Below, in pieces: positions 1 through 11,969 of a DNA stretch of 64,000 nucleotides (position 1 is its first letter; each line of letters begins with the position of its first letter). The notes under the pieces were generated by a model. It was not told where the DNA came from. It ran no database searches and saw only the letters and a list, made by a program, of their open reading frames with translations. Source of the DNA: Alisma plantago-aquatica (Eukaryota; Streptophyta; Magnoliopsida; Alismatales; Alismataceae); contig OY856410.1 of assembly GCA_963693085.1 (NCBI GenBank), positions 1,329,161,304 to 1,329,225,303 of the forward strand, in the 5' to 3' direction. A program made the position numbers and the translations under genes.

Positions 1-2
1 AA

Positions 3-1676
3 CCCACACCTAGGCTTATCAAGGATCATCCCCAAGAACTAATTATTGGAGATCCAAATGATAAAGTCAAAACTCGGTCATCCTTCAAAGATGTTGCAAA
101 CATGGCTTTTGTTTCTATCATTGAACCTAAGAAGATATCCGAAGCTCTTAAGGATGATTACTGGATAATTGCCATGCAAGAGGAGTTAAATCAATTCACT
201 AAAAATGATGTATGGGATTTAGTTCCTAAACCACAAGATAAAACTATCATAGGAACTAAATGGGTATTTAGGAACAAGCTCAATGAGGCAGGAGAAGTAA
301 TAAGGAATAAAGCTCGGTTAGTAGCGCAAGGATATAATCAACAAGAAGGAATAGATTTTGATGAAACATATGCACCCGTAGCTAGACTTGAAGCTATTAG
401 GATGTTACTAGCTATTGCTGCCCATAAAAACATTAAGCTATATCAAATGGATGTCAAAAGTGCATTTCTAAATGGCATCATACAAGAAGAAGTTTATGTT
501 GCTCAACCACCTGGCTTTGAAATACCAGAAAAAGGTGACCATGTTTATAAACTTAAAAAGGCACTTTATGGTCTAAAACAAGCACCTAGGAATTGGTATG
601 AACGGCTCAAGACATATCTTTTTGATAATGGTTTTTCTATTGGAAATTCAGATTCTACTTTATTTTTCAAAACATATGCATCTGATTTCCTAGTTGTGCA
701 AATTTATGTTGATGATATTATTTTTGGAGCTTCTAATGATTCATTATGCACACAATTCAGTGCCATTATGCAAAAAGAATTTGAAATGAGTCTCATGGGT
801 GAACTAACATTCTTTCTTGGTTTTCAAATTAAGCAAACACCTGCAGGAATTTTCATAAGCCAAGAAAAATATACTAAAGAACTTTTAAAACGTTTTGGGA
901 TGGATCAATGCAAACATGCTACTACTCCTATGGCTACCTCTATCAAAATTGATAAGGATGAAAATGGGGAACCTATTGATGATTCATTATATAGAGCCAT
1001 GATTGGTAGTTTGCTATACTTAACTGCTTCTCGACCGGACATTATGTTTTCCGTTGGTCTTTGTGCTCGATTTCAATCCCAACCTATGCAATCTCATTTT
1101 CTAGTAGTTAAAAGAATTCTTCGATATCTAGCTGGTACTACTTGTCTTGGTTTATGGTATCCAAAAGGACAATCCCTGCATTTTAAAGCATATACTGATG
1201 CGGATTATGCTGGTTGTCGACTTGATCGCAAAAGTACTAGTGGTGGATGTTTCTTATTAGGGAGAGCCTTAGTATCTTGGTTTAGCAAGAAACAAAATAT
1301 GGTTGCCCTATCTACAACTGAAGCTGAATATATGGCAGCCGGGTCTTGTTGTGCTCAAGTGCTTTATATGCAACAGGTATTAAGCGATTATGGTTTTAAT
1401 CTTTCATCTACACCTATTTTTTGTGACAACACGAGCGCCATAAACTTAGCACACAATCCTATTTTACACAGCAGGGCAAAACACATTGAAATCCGTCATC
1501 ACTTCTTAAGGGATCACATCTCAAAGAATCATGTTTCCCTTCATCATGTTGATACGGAAAATCAATTGGCTGATATTTTTACAAAACCGCTTCCACTAGA
1601 TCAATTCAACAACATTAGGAAGCAATTGCTTATTACTCCTTTGGAAGATGTTTTCTTTGATATCTGCGGTTCCTAA
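3..1676 (+). CDS. Ty1/copia polyprotein, C-terminal part (reverse transcriptase and RNase H), truncated by the window start
   Basis: The frame is already open at the window edge and runs to a TAA at 1674-1676, so this is the end of a larger gag-pol polyprotein; the first Met is at 102. Numbering from that Met, the RT starts near residue 20 and contains [11 protein letters not shown], the catalytic [11 protein letters not shown] (about 115-125) and the YVDDIIFG box (Y at about 202). RNase H follows from about 364 with [19 protein letters not shown] and a terminal [13 protein letters not shown]. The protease and integrase lie outside the window. The domain order after integrase is the copia order, and the [10 protein letters not shown] lead-in suggests the SIRE/Maximus-like group. 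No stop or frameshift is visible in this part, so the element may be fairly young. Its product would copy the element's RNA into cDNA in cytoplasmic particles. Confidence 0.95.
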   Translation, partial: PTPRLIKDHPQELIIGDPNDKVKTRSSFKDVANMAFVSIIEPKKISEALKDDYWIIAMQEELNQFTKNDVWDLVPKPQDKTIIGTKWVFRNKLNEAGEVIRNKARLVAQGYNQQEGIDFDETYAPVARLEAIRMLLAIAAHKNIKLYQMDVKSAFLNGIIQEEVYVAQPPGFEIPEKGDHVYKLKKALYGLKQAPRNWYERLKTYLFDNGFSIGNSDSTLFFKTYASDFLVVQIYVDDIIFGASNDSLCTQFSAIMQKEFEMSLMGELTFFLGFQIKQTPAGIFISQEKYTKELLKRFGMDQCKHATTPMATSIKIDKDENGEPIDDSLYRAMIGSLLYLTASRPDIMFSVGLCARFQSQPMQSHFLVVKRILRYLAGTTCLGLWYPKGQSLHFKAYTDADYAGCRLDRKSTSGGCFLLGRALVSWFSKKQNMVALSTTEAEYMAAGSCCAQVLYMQQVLSDYGFNLSSTPIFCDNTSAINLAHNPILHSRAKHIEIRHHFLRDHISKNHVSLHHVDTENQLADIFTKPLPLDQFNNIRKQLLITPLEDVFFDICGS

Positions 1677-2091
1677 AACGAATTCGTTTACTTGTTTCAT
1701 TTTGGCTTTTTCAATGGACATCTTTTTCATTCGATTTGACGGAATATCTAATTAAGGGGGAGTTTTTATCAAAACAGTTATCTAATTAAGGAGGAGTTTT
1801 TATTAAAACAGTTATCTTTTTGAAATGACAAAGGGGGAGAGATATATAAAACTATAACTTAGTATTTATGAAAAACTCAATCAATGAGTTTCATAAATAT
1901 ACTCTTGGCTTTACATTGAAAGTTGCTACATTCCCATATGAACTGGATTTCATGTTCCATAATTCATTGGGAATAATAAGCACACATTTTATAAACAAGA
2001 GGAAAAGATACATAAGGCAATCTAAAGGTATGAAATTCATATGTTTTATATTTATTTTGGAAATGTTTGTCATCTTCAAAAAGGGGGAGAT
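1677..2091 (+). other. copia 3' untranslated segment with repeated polypurine tracts
   Basis: Between the pol stop and the LTR there are several purine tracts of the same type: near 1751-1762, 1785-1796, 1830-1840 and 2079-2090. The first two lie in a 34-bp tandem duplication (TCTAATTAAG at 1747 and 1781). The last, AAAAAGGGGGAGA, directly abuts the LTR and is the best candidate for the primer of plus-strand synthesis. Multiple polypurine tracts are common in SIRE-type copia elements. No reading frame here looks like a gene. Confidence 0.75.
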
Positions 2092-2427
2092 TGTTGGCTA
2101 AATGGACATCTAAAAATCCCTTTGTTTTGATTATGACAAACATTTCATTCTTATTAATCTAACGAGCTACTTGAGTGTGCAGGATGACAAAGTAGCAAGG
2201 GAAAATCCAAGAGCTTACTTAATTATATTTTCATGCAATGTAATCAATGTTGTAAAACTTGTACAAATATATAATGTACAAGTACTTAGATTTGCATGTA
2301 AATCAAGCGTTAGATTTTCCCTAGCCAAACACCATAGTTAGACATGTCATCCCATTTGAACAGAATCACCTTTGCACACTCACACATATAATTAGTGCTT
2401 AAATTGAAACCTTGAAACAGGATCATT

Positions 2428-2629
2428 CTCGGTCAACGAACTCCTCGACCGAGACACTCTCGGTCGACCATCTTCTCGACCGAGAAAGATCCAAAGTAGC
2501 CGTTAGACACAACAGACAAGTTAGTTGGTAGTTGAAGAAAGACGTTGCAAATCACTTGTTCCAGAGAGCCTGTCGGTCGACAAAACTTCGACCGAGTAGG
2601 TGTCTCGGTCGACCATTTGTCGACCGAGA
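2428..2629. repeat. Four CG-rich hairpins in two pairs in the copia U3
   Basis: Hairpins lie at 2428-2453 (CTCGGTCAA / TCGACCGAG, one mismatch), 2458-2485 (10-bp perfect arms TCTCGGTCGA / TCGACCGAGA, 8-nt loop), 2573-2595 (8-bp arms, 7-nt loop) and 2603-2629 (11-bp perfect arms TCTCGGTCGAC / GTCGACCGAGA, 5-nt loop). Starts within each pair are 30 bp apart. The last ends about 135 bp upstream of the TATA box, so they are in U3 if that TATA box is the promoter. Their role is unknown. Confidence 0.9.
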
Positions 2630-2763
2630 TGGTCTCTGACAGCAACTGCAGAATAAATTAATTAGCCGTTGTTAAAGCAACAACTTTGTACCTAACGGCT
2701 AGTTAAGCACTTAGAAACCCCTAGAAGTTGTCTAGAACGTCCTTAAGCATACTTAGGCCATTC

Positions 2764-2773
2764 CTATAAATAG
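2764..2773 (+). promoter_or_regulatory. Candidate TATA box of the copia LTR
   Basis: CTATAAATAG inside the LTR, downstream of the hairpin set. The position within the LTR and the plant TATA consensus support it as the core promoter for the element's RNA; the transcription start is not visible. Confidence 0.65.
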
Positions 2774-3497
2774 GACAAGCCATAGGACACTAGAATTCAC
2801 TTGTTACACTTGAGAATATACTTGAGCATACTTGAGCAATCCTTTGCAAGCAATTTGAGCACTGTGATCATTGGCCTACATTCTCCTTAGCTCAATCTCC
2901 TGTCCTATAGGCTAGATTCTCCTACCCACAACAATTACAAGTTCACATACTTGGCTAGGAGATCTTACGCTTGATCTAGGCATATCAAGCCTCGGGCTTA
3001 AAGGATAAGTTGTAATTTCCTTTTCCTTTCTTGTTCCTGTTTATCTTTTGTACTCTCCTTGCTACTCCTAGGGTTGGAGGCTGCGGATTGGAGAGGGTTG
3101 ACTTCTCAGGTGGAGAAGGGGACTTCAAGCTACTTCAAGAAGGCTATCACAAGGGAAGCTACTTCAGAAGGCTGGTGCAACGGGAGTTGGTGCATCTACT
3201 TCAAGGGAAGGCTGCTTCAAGGTTGGCGATTACTTCTAGGTGAAGGCTGCTTGAAGGGTTTAGGAAAAGAGATTGTATTTTATGTAAATTCCTTGAAGAG
3301 GTAATAAAATAAATTTCTTTTCAAATCCCGGTTGGGTAAGCAACCGGGTAGTGGATTGACGGCTATAGTATTTGCTATAGTTGGAACCACTCTAAACCTT
3401 GTGTCTCCTTGTCCAATATTTTCATTGTGGTTGTTTGAGTTCAATAATTGTTAAATTATCTATAAAACTCTATTCACCCCCCCTCTAGTAGTTTTCA

Positions 3498-4891
3498 ATA
3501 TGGTGAATGGTAAGCATAAATATACATTATGGGATGAGATCGTAGATAATGTGATTCAATATGTTACAATGATGAGTCATGCACTATTTAAATCTTATTT
3601 AGATGTTATATGTTGTAACTTGATTGATGCTTAAAGATGTTTAAATTGATCTAACTAATCAAGTGAAATCTAATAGTGTAGTTGCCATGTGCCATAGATC
3701 CATTCCAGTGTCAACTTTATTGTTGGATGGTGAAACAAGCTAACTCAGAGCACATATTTTTGAATATGTGGGGTACAAGTCGAGTAATTTTGTGTACCCT
3801 TAAATACATGATCTGCGAGATGACCATGTGTGAGCTAATCTCGGTGTAATATGGATGGACATGCCTGACCCACTCCATTTGTTAGAATGACCATGCACGA
3901 GCCTGCTCTTCTAGTGTTGTACCTATACCAAAGTGGGCTAGTTATGTTTATATATGTGGATGGCCATGCGTGAGTCAATCCCTGATCTGGACTATATGTA
4001 ATTTTTTAGTTGACTGATATGTCTCTATGGTGTTTTCTCTTGTGTTGATTAAGAGGAGTCATGAGGTTGTGGATTCTGGAACTTCCATTAGACCTTGTGT
4101 GACACTGACTTCGATTATATATGTATAGCAGTCGGTTGGATTTGGATGGTACAATTCAAATCCTCAGGGCATAATGAATATGTAATCAGTCATGTAGTAT
4201 AATTGTATAAGATTAAATATGAAAACATTGGTTGAGGCCTTTCTTGATCTTTATACAATGTTGTTGGTAGAAATTATACATGTTCTTCATATTCCTTTTT
4301 AATTTATTAAGATGTTTCATAATTCATTAGTAATTATTCTTCCTTCTATTTATGTTATTGCTCAGTTTATCTTACATGTGATAATAATAGAGTTGGTGGA
4401 GAGTTATATCTCTCATTGGGACTGTGTGTCTCACATAGTTGGTTAACAACCTTTTTAGATAGATGAGCATGAGGAGGTAGAGATCATGCAGAGGAGGTTT
4501 AGTAGCAGCTAGAGGAGCAGTAGCTTATAAGGTTCGAAGTGTTGTTGGTTGTCTTTTTTTTGGTATAGTCCTAGAGTCGTCCTAGCACACTCGGGTCTTT
4601 GGTATCGTTTTGTAGGTTCTTTACGAACATGTTATCTTGATGTGCCTTTGTATATCAGATGTGATGGAATCTTGTATATACATTCTAGAACAATGCTTTT
4701 GTTATAGGTTGACAGACAAGCCTTGTGAATTCTTTGAGGCATGGTAGTACTCATGTGTAAATGTTCTTATTATATAGCTTTTTGTGCAAAAAGATTTTAA
4801 TTTTTAGTGTTTTCTACTATTAAGTTTGTTAATCTCTCTTCCATGATTTTTTGCTGAGTAATCTCATTTTGCTGTGGCGTGGGGCGACACA
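3498..4891 (+). mobile_element. Truncated LTR of a Tekay-like gypsy element
   Basis: The left side is cut by the copia insertion. The right end reads GGGGCGACACA, an LTR-like terminus, and no primer-binding site follows, so this is a 3' or solo LTR. A stretch near 4133-4175 (GGTACAATTCAAATCCTCAGGG) closely resembles the reverse complement of solo LTR X near 18840-18890, so the two are the same family in opposite orientation. Between 3818 and 3985 are four degenerate copies of a unit with the core GATGGCCATGCGTGAG (near 3819, 3854, 3886, 3961), like the tandem arrays in other Tekay-like LTRs here. No coding capacity. Confidence 0.6.
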
Positions 4892-6339
4892 TTACAAGTA
4901 AGTGATTTTCTACCCTTTTACTAGATTGTTTAATATTATTATTTAATCCAACTTGAAAATAAACTTTGATGAATGCATATTCGTCCTAGTTTTATTGAAT
5001 ATATTAGACTAATTCTGCACTTAGCTCTCTTATTTTCATCAGAAATAGATACAATTCATTCTACTTTGATTTTACTTTAACTTGTTAGAATTTGTTACTT
5101 TTCTATATTTCATTCCAAGTTTGAAGTCTTATCTATTCATACTGGCTAAACTAGCGCAACCTAGGGGGTCCCTCTAGGCCTTCAAAAACCACCATCTATT
5201 GAGTTTCTATGCTCTACCTAATTGGCCTAACAAAACTGATAGACATGACGTCGATAGAAGTATGCAAGCATTTATCAAGCTCCAGACCAATGGACATCTT
5301 TTAGTTGACCTTCCATCTATTGACCTCCCGGGTCCATAGACATATCTCGATATCCATTCAATCAACCTATGTTGATTGACCTTCATCTCAAGAAACAATC
5401 AGTTGACCATTTTACCTATTGAACTCATCCATTTTCCTTCCCCGCTAAGCAATGATCTCAAAATTCCATATGTCATAAATCTGGGACTGACTTTTGGGTT
5501 CAAATTCCTATAAATACTCATCGTACAACCACAAAAAATGTCACTTAGACTCTAAGACAGTCAAGTCCCACCTGTTTCTTCTTAAGATGACACATTTTTA
5601 GTCTACTATTGGCAAGACTGATCAACCTCTCTGGAGAGAGACATATAAACCTCTCGAGGTTCTTGAGAGATTGACCTACCCACTTTCTAAGAGCAATCAA
5701 TCTCCTCACCAAAGGATCAATCGACCTCCAATAGTTCCATAATGATCGATCATCAATAACTCTACAACCATTGACCTCCAGATGCTTAATATCTCTATGT
5801 ATCAACCTCCAATTATTAACCTCTGCAATCCATGAGGGATCAATTAATGTTTTGTTCGAGCCACTGTCCATTCACAATTATCAATAGGAAACAATCTACC
5901 TCATCCCAGTAGGTCAATAAGACCTCCTACAGTCAACCAAACATATTGATGCATGCCATTAGTGATGTATGAGATTGCCCCCTATACCACTTTTGGTTGT
6001 AAAAACATTCTATGAGGAGTGAGAAGTCCTTTCGTTGGGGTATGGGGACAAGCCTCACTACACATTTCTTTTAATTTCATTCTTAGTCCTATTCTGGTAA
6101 GAATTCATTTAATTCATTATCGATCATTTAAACACATTTTTTTGGATTTATCACTCGCTATACATGATTTATTATAATCTTAGGTTGTGAGGACTTAAAT
6201 ATTTAATATTTGAATATCGATTGGTTATGGTTGATGCACAAATAAAGATATTTGATGTGAAGCCTCCAGAGTAGTAGATATATGATTTGTAAGATTTAGA
6301 CATAGAGTTTGTAGTGCATATTCTTATGCAAGTTTATAA
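4892..6339. other. Decayed repeat DNA, probable old LTR, not otherwise identified
   Basis: No convincing protein homology on either strand. From about 5150 to 5960 the sequence is full of ATTGACC / GGTCAAT-type words and contains a perfect hairpin and a TATA box laid out as in the copia LTR (see 5358-5517). I could not find both ends of an LTR. The rest is AT-rich with nothing recognisable. Confidence 0.4.
5358..5517 (+). promoter_or_regulatory. Hairpin plus TATA box in a probable old copia LTR
   Basis: A perfect 9-bp-arm hairpin, TCAATCAAC - CTAT - GTTGATTGA, lies at 5358-5379. A TATA box CTATAAATAC lies at 5508-5517, preceded by ATTC as in the copia LTR at 2760. The hairpin-to-TATA distance is about 130 bp, close to the 135 bp in the younger copia LTR. 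The arms look like CG-rich arms after CpG decay (CG to CA/TG). A perfect TGATCGATCA palindrome lies at 5743-5752. Confidence 0.45.
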
Positions 6340-6640
6340 TGCTGATAGGGGATTATTGCCTTCTCTCTAGCCACTTTATTCCATCTCTAGATGTGGTTGG
6401 TCATGCCTGATGGTGGCCAGCCAAGGTCAGGCAGGCTGCTCCACCGTGGCCTCCACTAGAAAAGCCATCCTAGTTACCACCTCGCATCCCCCATGGAGTG
6501 ACCATGGACCTGATGTCACCGTGGAAAGTTACTAGGATAAATCCATCTCCAAACCTATGGTGGTACACTGTAGGTTCAAGCCCCTTCTCTTACCGGAGGA
6601 CAACAAGGATCCAATGTACAAAAATGGCAATAATCGACCA

Positions 6641-7639
6641 TAGATGACCTTCACTGAACCATTTGTGGCTATGATGGATGAATACCACAAACATTTAGTG
6701 ATCGTCCAGATCTTGGGGCACAAGGAAGTGCTAGAGTAGGTTCACGGCTAGATACTGAGATCATGGAGGCCAAAAGGGGACCTCCACATCCCACAACTAG
6801 TTAGAGGAATATTCCTCGGTAGGCTCACTTTAGATAGTGACCTCACGATAGCGCTCAAGTAGGGACCCTGGTTTTTTGACAACTAGTTAATCCTTATCAA
6901 ATGCTAGACTCCAGAGGTAGACATCAAGCACACTGCCCTCACTACAACCCCTACCTTGGTCACCCTTCTAGAGGTTGGCCAGCACTGGACCAGAAGGGCC
7001 ATCTCAATCATAGCCTGCGACATTGGCAAGCCGAAGGTCATTGATTTCTTAACCAAAGGTAAGTTTGTTGAGGCCGCACATATATGTGTTGAGATCAGTG
7101 TTGTGAAGGAACCTTCCTAGGCGGTGATGTGGGAACTACCTAGCTAGAAGCATCTTCAGGTCAGAGTTGCTTATGATGCCTTTCCAGATAGATGTGGTAA
7201 CTGTAAAGTTTTTGGCCATGGGGAGGGCCTGTGCCCAGGTGAAAGAACTACACATCATGAGCCTCCAATCATCACAATTGGGGACTAGGGTGAGGAACAA
7301 CATAGAAACAAGCATAGAAATAATCATAGAAGGAATAGCCACATCATGCCCCCTACACGTACATGCAACAAGAAGGAGAATATCAGAGAGGTGGTGAAGC
7401 CCATAGAGAAATCAGTGAATGCTGACATCATGGCCATTGGCATTGGTGGGAAGGATACACACATAGAAAATGAAGTGGAGGTGATCTCTCAACAGAACAC
7501 AATGAACATTGAGATTGAGGTGAATGTGGAAATTCTTAAGACAGCAGAGGGGGATGCTAAATCCACCATAGCCAACATCATATGTGAAGAAGGTGAGATC
7601 AGAATGGATGACAACCCTTTTGCAGTCCTATCCAAGTCC
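6641..7639 (+). pseudogene. LINE ORF1 pseudogene (DUF4283-like and CCHC zinc knuckle)
   Basis: In the frame ending at 7639 the sequence contains PWFFDN, then a stretch with TLVTLLEVGQHW and ACDIGKPKVIDF, typical of the DUF4283 domain in plant LINE ORF1, then YDAFPDRCGNCKVFGHGEGLC, which fits a zf-CCHC_4 knuckle (C-x2-C-x3-GH-x4-C). After the knuckle is an acidic tail ending DDNPFAVLSKS. Several in-frame stops occur before the knuckle, so no full protein can be made. In active elements this protein binds the LINE RNA. The start is not preserved; the range covers only the part I could follow. Confidence 0.65.
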
Positions 7640-7812
7640 TAGACTCAGAGATCCATAATACATCGAACAGGAGCATAAGCCCAAGAACCACTAAAAGTAA
7701 CACATCAAAAGGAAAGGCAAAGGTCACCACTAACTTGGCAGAAGGAAGAGGGGGGCGGGGGAACTTGAAGACCCCAATGATTGTACCCACATGGAATGTG
7801 TGATAAGCGTCA

Positions 7813-8563
7813 TTGCCTAAGACACAAGGAAGACTCAGGAAGATTCTAAAGGATATCTCTACTGAGATAATCTTCTATTTTGAAACTAGAATCAAAAGAA
7901 ACACATCTGATTTAGTCAGAACCATTTTCCCTACTCAATGGAGTTGCTTCTCTAACCTAGACACATGTGAAGGTGGAAAGATTGTTTTGGGTTGGAACCC
8001 ATACATCTGGGAAATTTAACCCATTCATATTTCAGATCAAATTATCACAATTAGATGTTTCAACTGTGGTGGTTTCTCATGCATCCTGTCAGGGGTCTAT
8101 GCTGACAACCTTGATAGAGATAGGGAAAGACTTTGGAAGGATCTAAAGGCAACGACACAAGATGATATTCCTTGGTTGGTCCTAGGTGACCTCAACAACA
8201 TAAGGAAAGCTAGAGAAAAACATGGCAAACTCAGAGTTCCAGATCACATTCTTGATTGCTTCAATGATACTACTACTGAAGCTAGATTTCTTGAAATAAA
8301 TAGAATTGGTGGTTTGGTTTCCTAGTTGAATAAGCAGAAACCTCTACATAGAATTGCTAGTTTGCTTGACAAAGGACTTGAAAATGAAGTTTGGCTTGAC
8401 ATTTTTCCCCATGTGGTCATCAAAATTAGTGCCAATCCATTCAATGATTGTGCGTGGATGAGGGTGTCTTTCACTAATGAAAAACAACCAGTTAGACCTT
8501 TTAGGTTTCTAAACATATGCTTTGAATGGGAAGGATTCAAAGAGGAAGTGGAGAGTTGCTAGA
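7813..8563 (+). pseudogene. LINE ORF2 pseudogene, endonuclease portion
   Basis: Pieces of the apurinic-like endonuclease domain are visible: FETRIKRN near the start, GGKIVLGWNP, SGVYADN, and LGDLNNIRKAREKHG, which matches the conserved GDFN block of plant LINE endonucleases, followed by ARFLEINRIGG. A stop at 8017-8019 and another near 8323 interrupt it, and the continuation is severed by element A. The domain would nick the target to prime reverse transcription. The ORF2 start is not preserved. Confidence 0.7.
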
Positions 8564-11500
8564 TGTCACACTCTTCATTTTTGGAACCTAGTAAGAACAT
8601 GATGTCATTATTGATGAATTCAATATATGATAGATTTATGGTTACAATAAGGTTCCATCTAATTTTCATGATATGTAGATTTTAAGAGGAAAAAAAAAGA
8701 ATGTGGTAAGGGTGTTTTGTGCGTTTGAGTCTATCTTGTAATGTCCTCAAAGTTTTGGAATATGATATTTTATTTGATAATATTAGATGACAATCAAATT
8801 ATAATAATGAAGGAAATATGATGACTCTAGTCAATGATTTGAACCATAGACCTAGTTTAAACCTTCATATTATGCAAGTAAAGTAATAATGATTTTATGC
8901 AACATTGGCAGCTTCAATTTAGGAATTGTGTTAGTTCACGCTTTGATTTTTTTGTAATTGGGAATAGGAACTATCTTATAGACCCTTTTAAAGACCAAGG
9001 AATGATCTAGAAGCTCTAGAAAACATTTCAAGCACATTTAGGCCAATAATAATTTACATATGGGTCCTTAGAGTACAAGTTTGAGAATTTAGTGTTTTGT
9101 GTTCATGGTAAATACTCAAGATAGTTTTCGTAGATTAGAAAACAAAATGTAAGATTATGGGTGAAATTTTGGATGATTTTGAATTAACTACTGATCTAGG
9201 TAATTAATTTAGTATTTATCTAGTTATTACTTGAAAGGTAAGTTTAAAGTGTTTAAACTTTTTGTGACCAAATTTCTTGCCCAAGGAAAGATAATACAAG
9301 GGTAGTGTTAATTATAATATTTAGGATTTAACATGATTAATTCGTGACCTAGATAATTACTTATATGAAGTGGAATTTTAGCAAATAAAATAACTATAAT
9401 TAAAAAAGAAAGAAAGGGGAAATCGGGTTCTCCATCTCTGTTTGCCCCGATGCATGAACAAAATTCGTACCAAGGAAACAAAGTTCTTTGAGGGAGGATC
9501 TGACACATCCATGGGAGTGAGGCTATGAAAACCTCATGGATCCATAGAGTAGGGCCTCACATACCTAGATCTAGGGTTTATGCAAATCAAAGTAGTAGAG
9601 AGAGGGGGAAAAGGAGAAGGGAACCATATGTGGCGGCTTGGAGTTCTTATGACTAGACCTCCTATCGTGGCCCCTCCTAAGCATTTGTAGCACCGACCTT
9701 GCAAGGAAGGGTAGAACGAAGAGAGAGGCAATGTTTCAATCGCAACCTCATGGTCAGAGAGGTGATTCTTCCTCACTGAAGTGGAGCCACAACAAACGGA
9801 CTAAAACAGACCCTACGCATACAGGAAGAAGTTAGAAACTCGGAAGAAGAAGTTGGCGGCGGTGGTTTTGTGATGACTCATCTACCAATGCCTCTTGGTG
9901 CCTAAACAGAGACCACAAGGGGGTTGAAGAACTCTAGGGCGACCGATGAGCATCCTCAATGTCATCTCAATGGCCAAACAACAAACTGGGAGCGCCAATG
10001 CTGTGAAGCACTGCCCTATTCTTTCCCTACAAAATAGGGAAATTGGCGGTTGCAACTGGAGATCATGTTCCATGAATGGGCTCCATGATCGAGATCAGAG
10101 GATGTCGAGGATCCTATAGTATGTGGGGAAGACCAGCTGATTGTGATGTGACTTGTGGCAGCTGAGGAGCGAGAAAGGGTGGCCGGAGAATGCCTCCACA
10201 CCCGGTGCCCTACTTTAATGACAAAATAGGGAATCAAGATCCTTGTTTGCAGCACATCCCTACGAGAGGGGAGGGGGAGCGGATTTTGGGCTCCTAACTT
10301 ATTAGGCCGCTGGTCACGAGGCCCATATGGCCTAGAGGAAATTAAACTACTAGGTAAGGATGAATGTACGGTTTTAAATTGTTTAAGATACTTTAAGAGG
10401 TCATGACAATTAATGTGGTTGTCAGAATAAGACGTGTAAGGGCTTGTTGGAAAGCTTGAGAGACAAGAAACACACTAATAGAGGTCTAATACCATGGTAA
10501 GTATCATATGATGCAGTTAGATTAAGACACATATATGTTGGATTGTATGTGTTGATATTATGTTAAATCTATGATATGGGTGTGAATGTTGTCATCGAGC
10601 TGTAGAGTATCAAAACCAAATGAGTTTCAAAGAACTTAGAGTTGACTGGAAGATCCAAGGAAAACATTTAATTATGTTCAATAAAGGTATGTGGGCCATG
10701 TCCATTGAATTTCATTAATATTATTCGACCTTCACATTCCTATAAGTAACTTGGAGAATAAGTTACTTTCAGACACTTAGTGTTTCATGCTTAGTTCATA
10801 TCTAATAATGCTTTGAGCAATGAGACCATATAAGGATTGAGTTATCCTACTAGAACATCATTTTGAAACTTAAGCTATCTTCAGTTACTTAGTGTTTCTA
10901 TATTCAGTTTAGTTGTTTTCTCAAGTTCAGACTCAAATATCCTATATATGAATGAAAGATCATATTAAGTCATGTCTTAGTAATTCAGTGTAATAAGAAA
11001 TTCTACATAAGATCAATTCAATTTATAAGTATATTGAACCTCAGATTCATATTTAGATTTACCTTTAGAATTTAGTTATCAATATTCAATCTCAGTTTCA
11101 GTTCAGCTATCAGTATTCAATTTCAGTTTAAGTTCAATTATCAATATTTCGTTCAAATTAAGAATTAAGAAAGTTTAGGATCAAGAAAATAAGTCAGAAC
11201 CTTCACATAATATATTATATGATAAGTCCTCATTTAGTTAGTCCAGAGACGATTCAGACGCAGATGTTACCAACTCAGAGGCATTTGTTGTCAATTTAGA
11301 GGAGTGTTTACTCCAATTCAGAGGTGTTGCAGCAGCAATTCAGGGCATAGCCACGCTATTTCAGAGACACCTCAATGTCATTCAGAGGCATGTAGTGCCA
11401 ATTCAGAGGTACTTTTGTACCAAGCAGAGTGTAGTTATACCAATTCAGGAGGACTTATCGTGTAATGGTGGCCACAAATCAGATAAAAGACATAAATAAA

Positions 11501-11969
11501 TGACACATCAATTCAATATAATTTTATAGATTTCAGATCTTAGTTCAGTTTTCAGCTAAAGTAAATTTATGTTTATCATATTAGAAATTCAATGTCACTC
11601 ACTCTAACAGTAGTTTTCCTATTTGTGCATGGTGGGGGATGAGATGTCTATAGGTATAGAACTTCAGGAGTCAGGCATGACAAGATGATTCAGTGACAAC
11701 TTTAGGAGGTTTTCTTGGTGGGGCGCCATCTATAGGATCCCAAGAGCTTACAATATAAGTATAATGTTTTACATCATATGTTATGGTTTCTTATAAGATT
11801 TGATGTAACCATGTCTCTTTTACTGAGAAATTATGAGAATTTATTTTATACACAGTCTGTAATGGTTCTTTTCTATCATTATTGTAATGTATATTATTAT
11901 GGTAACACTCCCCAGTTGCAAAAAAAAAAATTGCTTCCTCACATGTGATATGAAAATCGGGGTGTTACA
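8564..11969 (+). repeat. Element A 5' LTR (3406 bp)
   Basis: Starts TGTCACAC and ends GTGTTACA with a primer-binding site 3 bp further on. It aligns along its length with the 3' LTR at 13629-17020, with frequent substitutions and small indels. A GC-richer block at about 9420-10320 and a hairpin-linker array at about 11264-11454 lie inside. Short open frames in it are not genes. Confidence 0.92.
11264..11454 (+). repeat. Hairpin array with constant linker in A 5' LTR
   Basis: Successive units of about 21-22 bp each consist of a 13-14 nt self-complementary word and a linker like AATTCAGA. Recognisable hairpins here include GGAGTGTTTACTCC, GGCATGTAGTGCC and GGTACTTTTGTACC; others are damaged relative to the better copy in the 3' LTR (16326-16487). 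Confidence 0.85.

Larger units (their letters stand above)
2092..3497 (+). mobile_element. 3' LTR of the Ty1/copia element
   Basis: The LTR begins TGTTGGC immediately after the polypurine tract and is placed to end at TTTTCA just after a run of C and CTCTAGTAG, which is typical of this copia group; about 1.4 kb. The 5' partner lies outside the window, so the right boundary is inferred from the TG...CA rule and sequence style, not from alignment. Inside are four palindromic hairpins (2428-2629), a TATA box (2764-2773) and a C-rich 3' end. The element appears inserted into the LTR remnant that continues at 3498. Confidence 0.75.
6340..8563 (+). mobile_element. L1-like LINE, first of three pieces (ORF1 and endonuclease region)
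   Basis: This piece holds a decayed ORF1 and the start of ORF2. It is cut at 8563 by element A and resumes at 17021 after the CTAGA duplication. The 5' limit is uncertain; recognisable coding begins near 6480. The three pieces together carry, in order, ORF1 zinc knuckle, endonuclease, RT and zf-RVT, which is the expected LINE order, so they are parts of a single old insertion. Confidence 0.75.
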
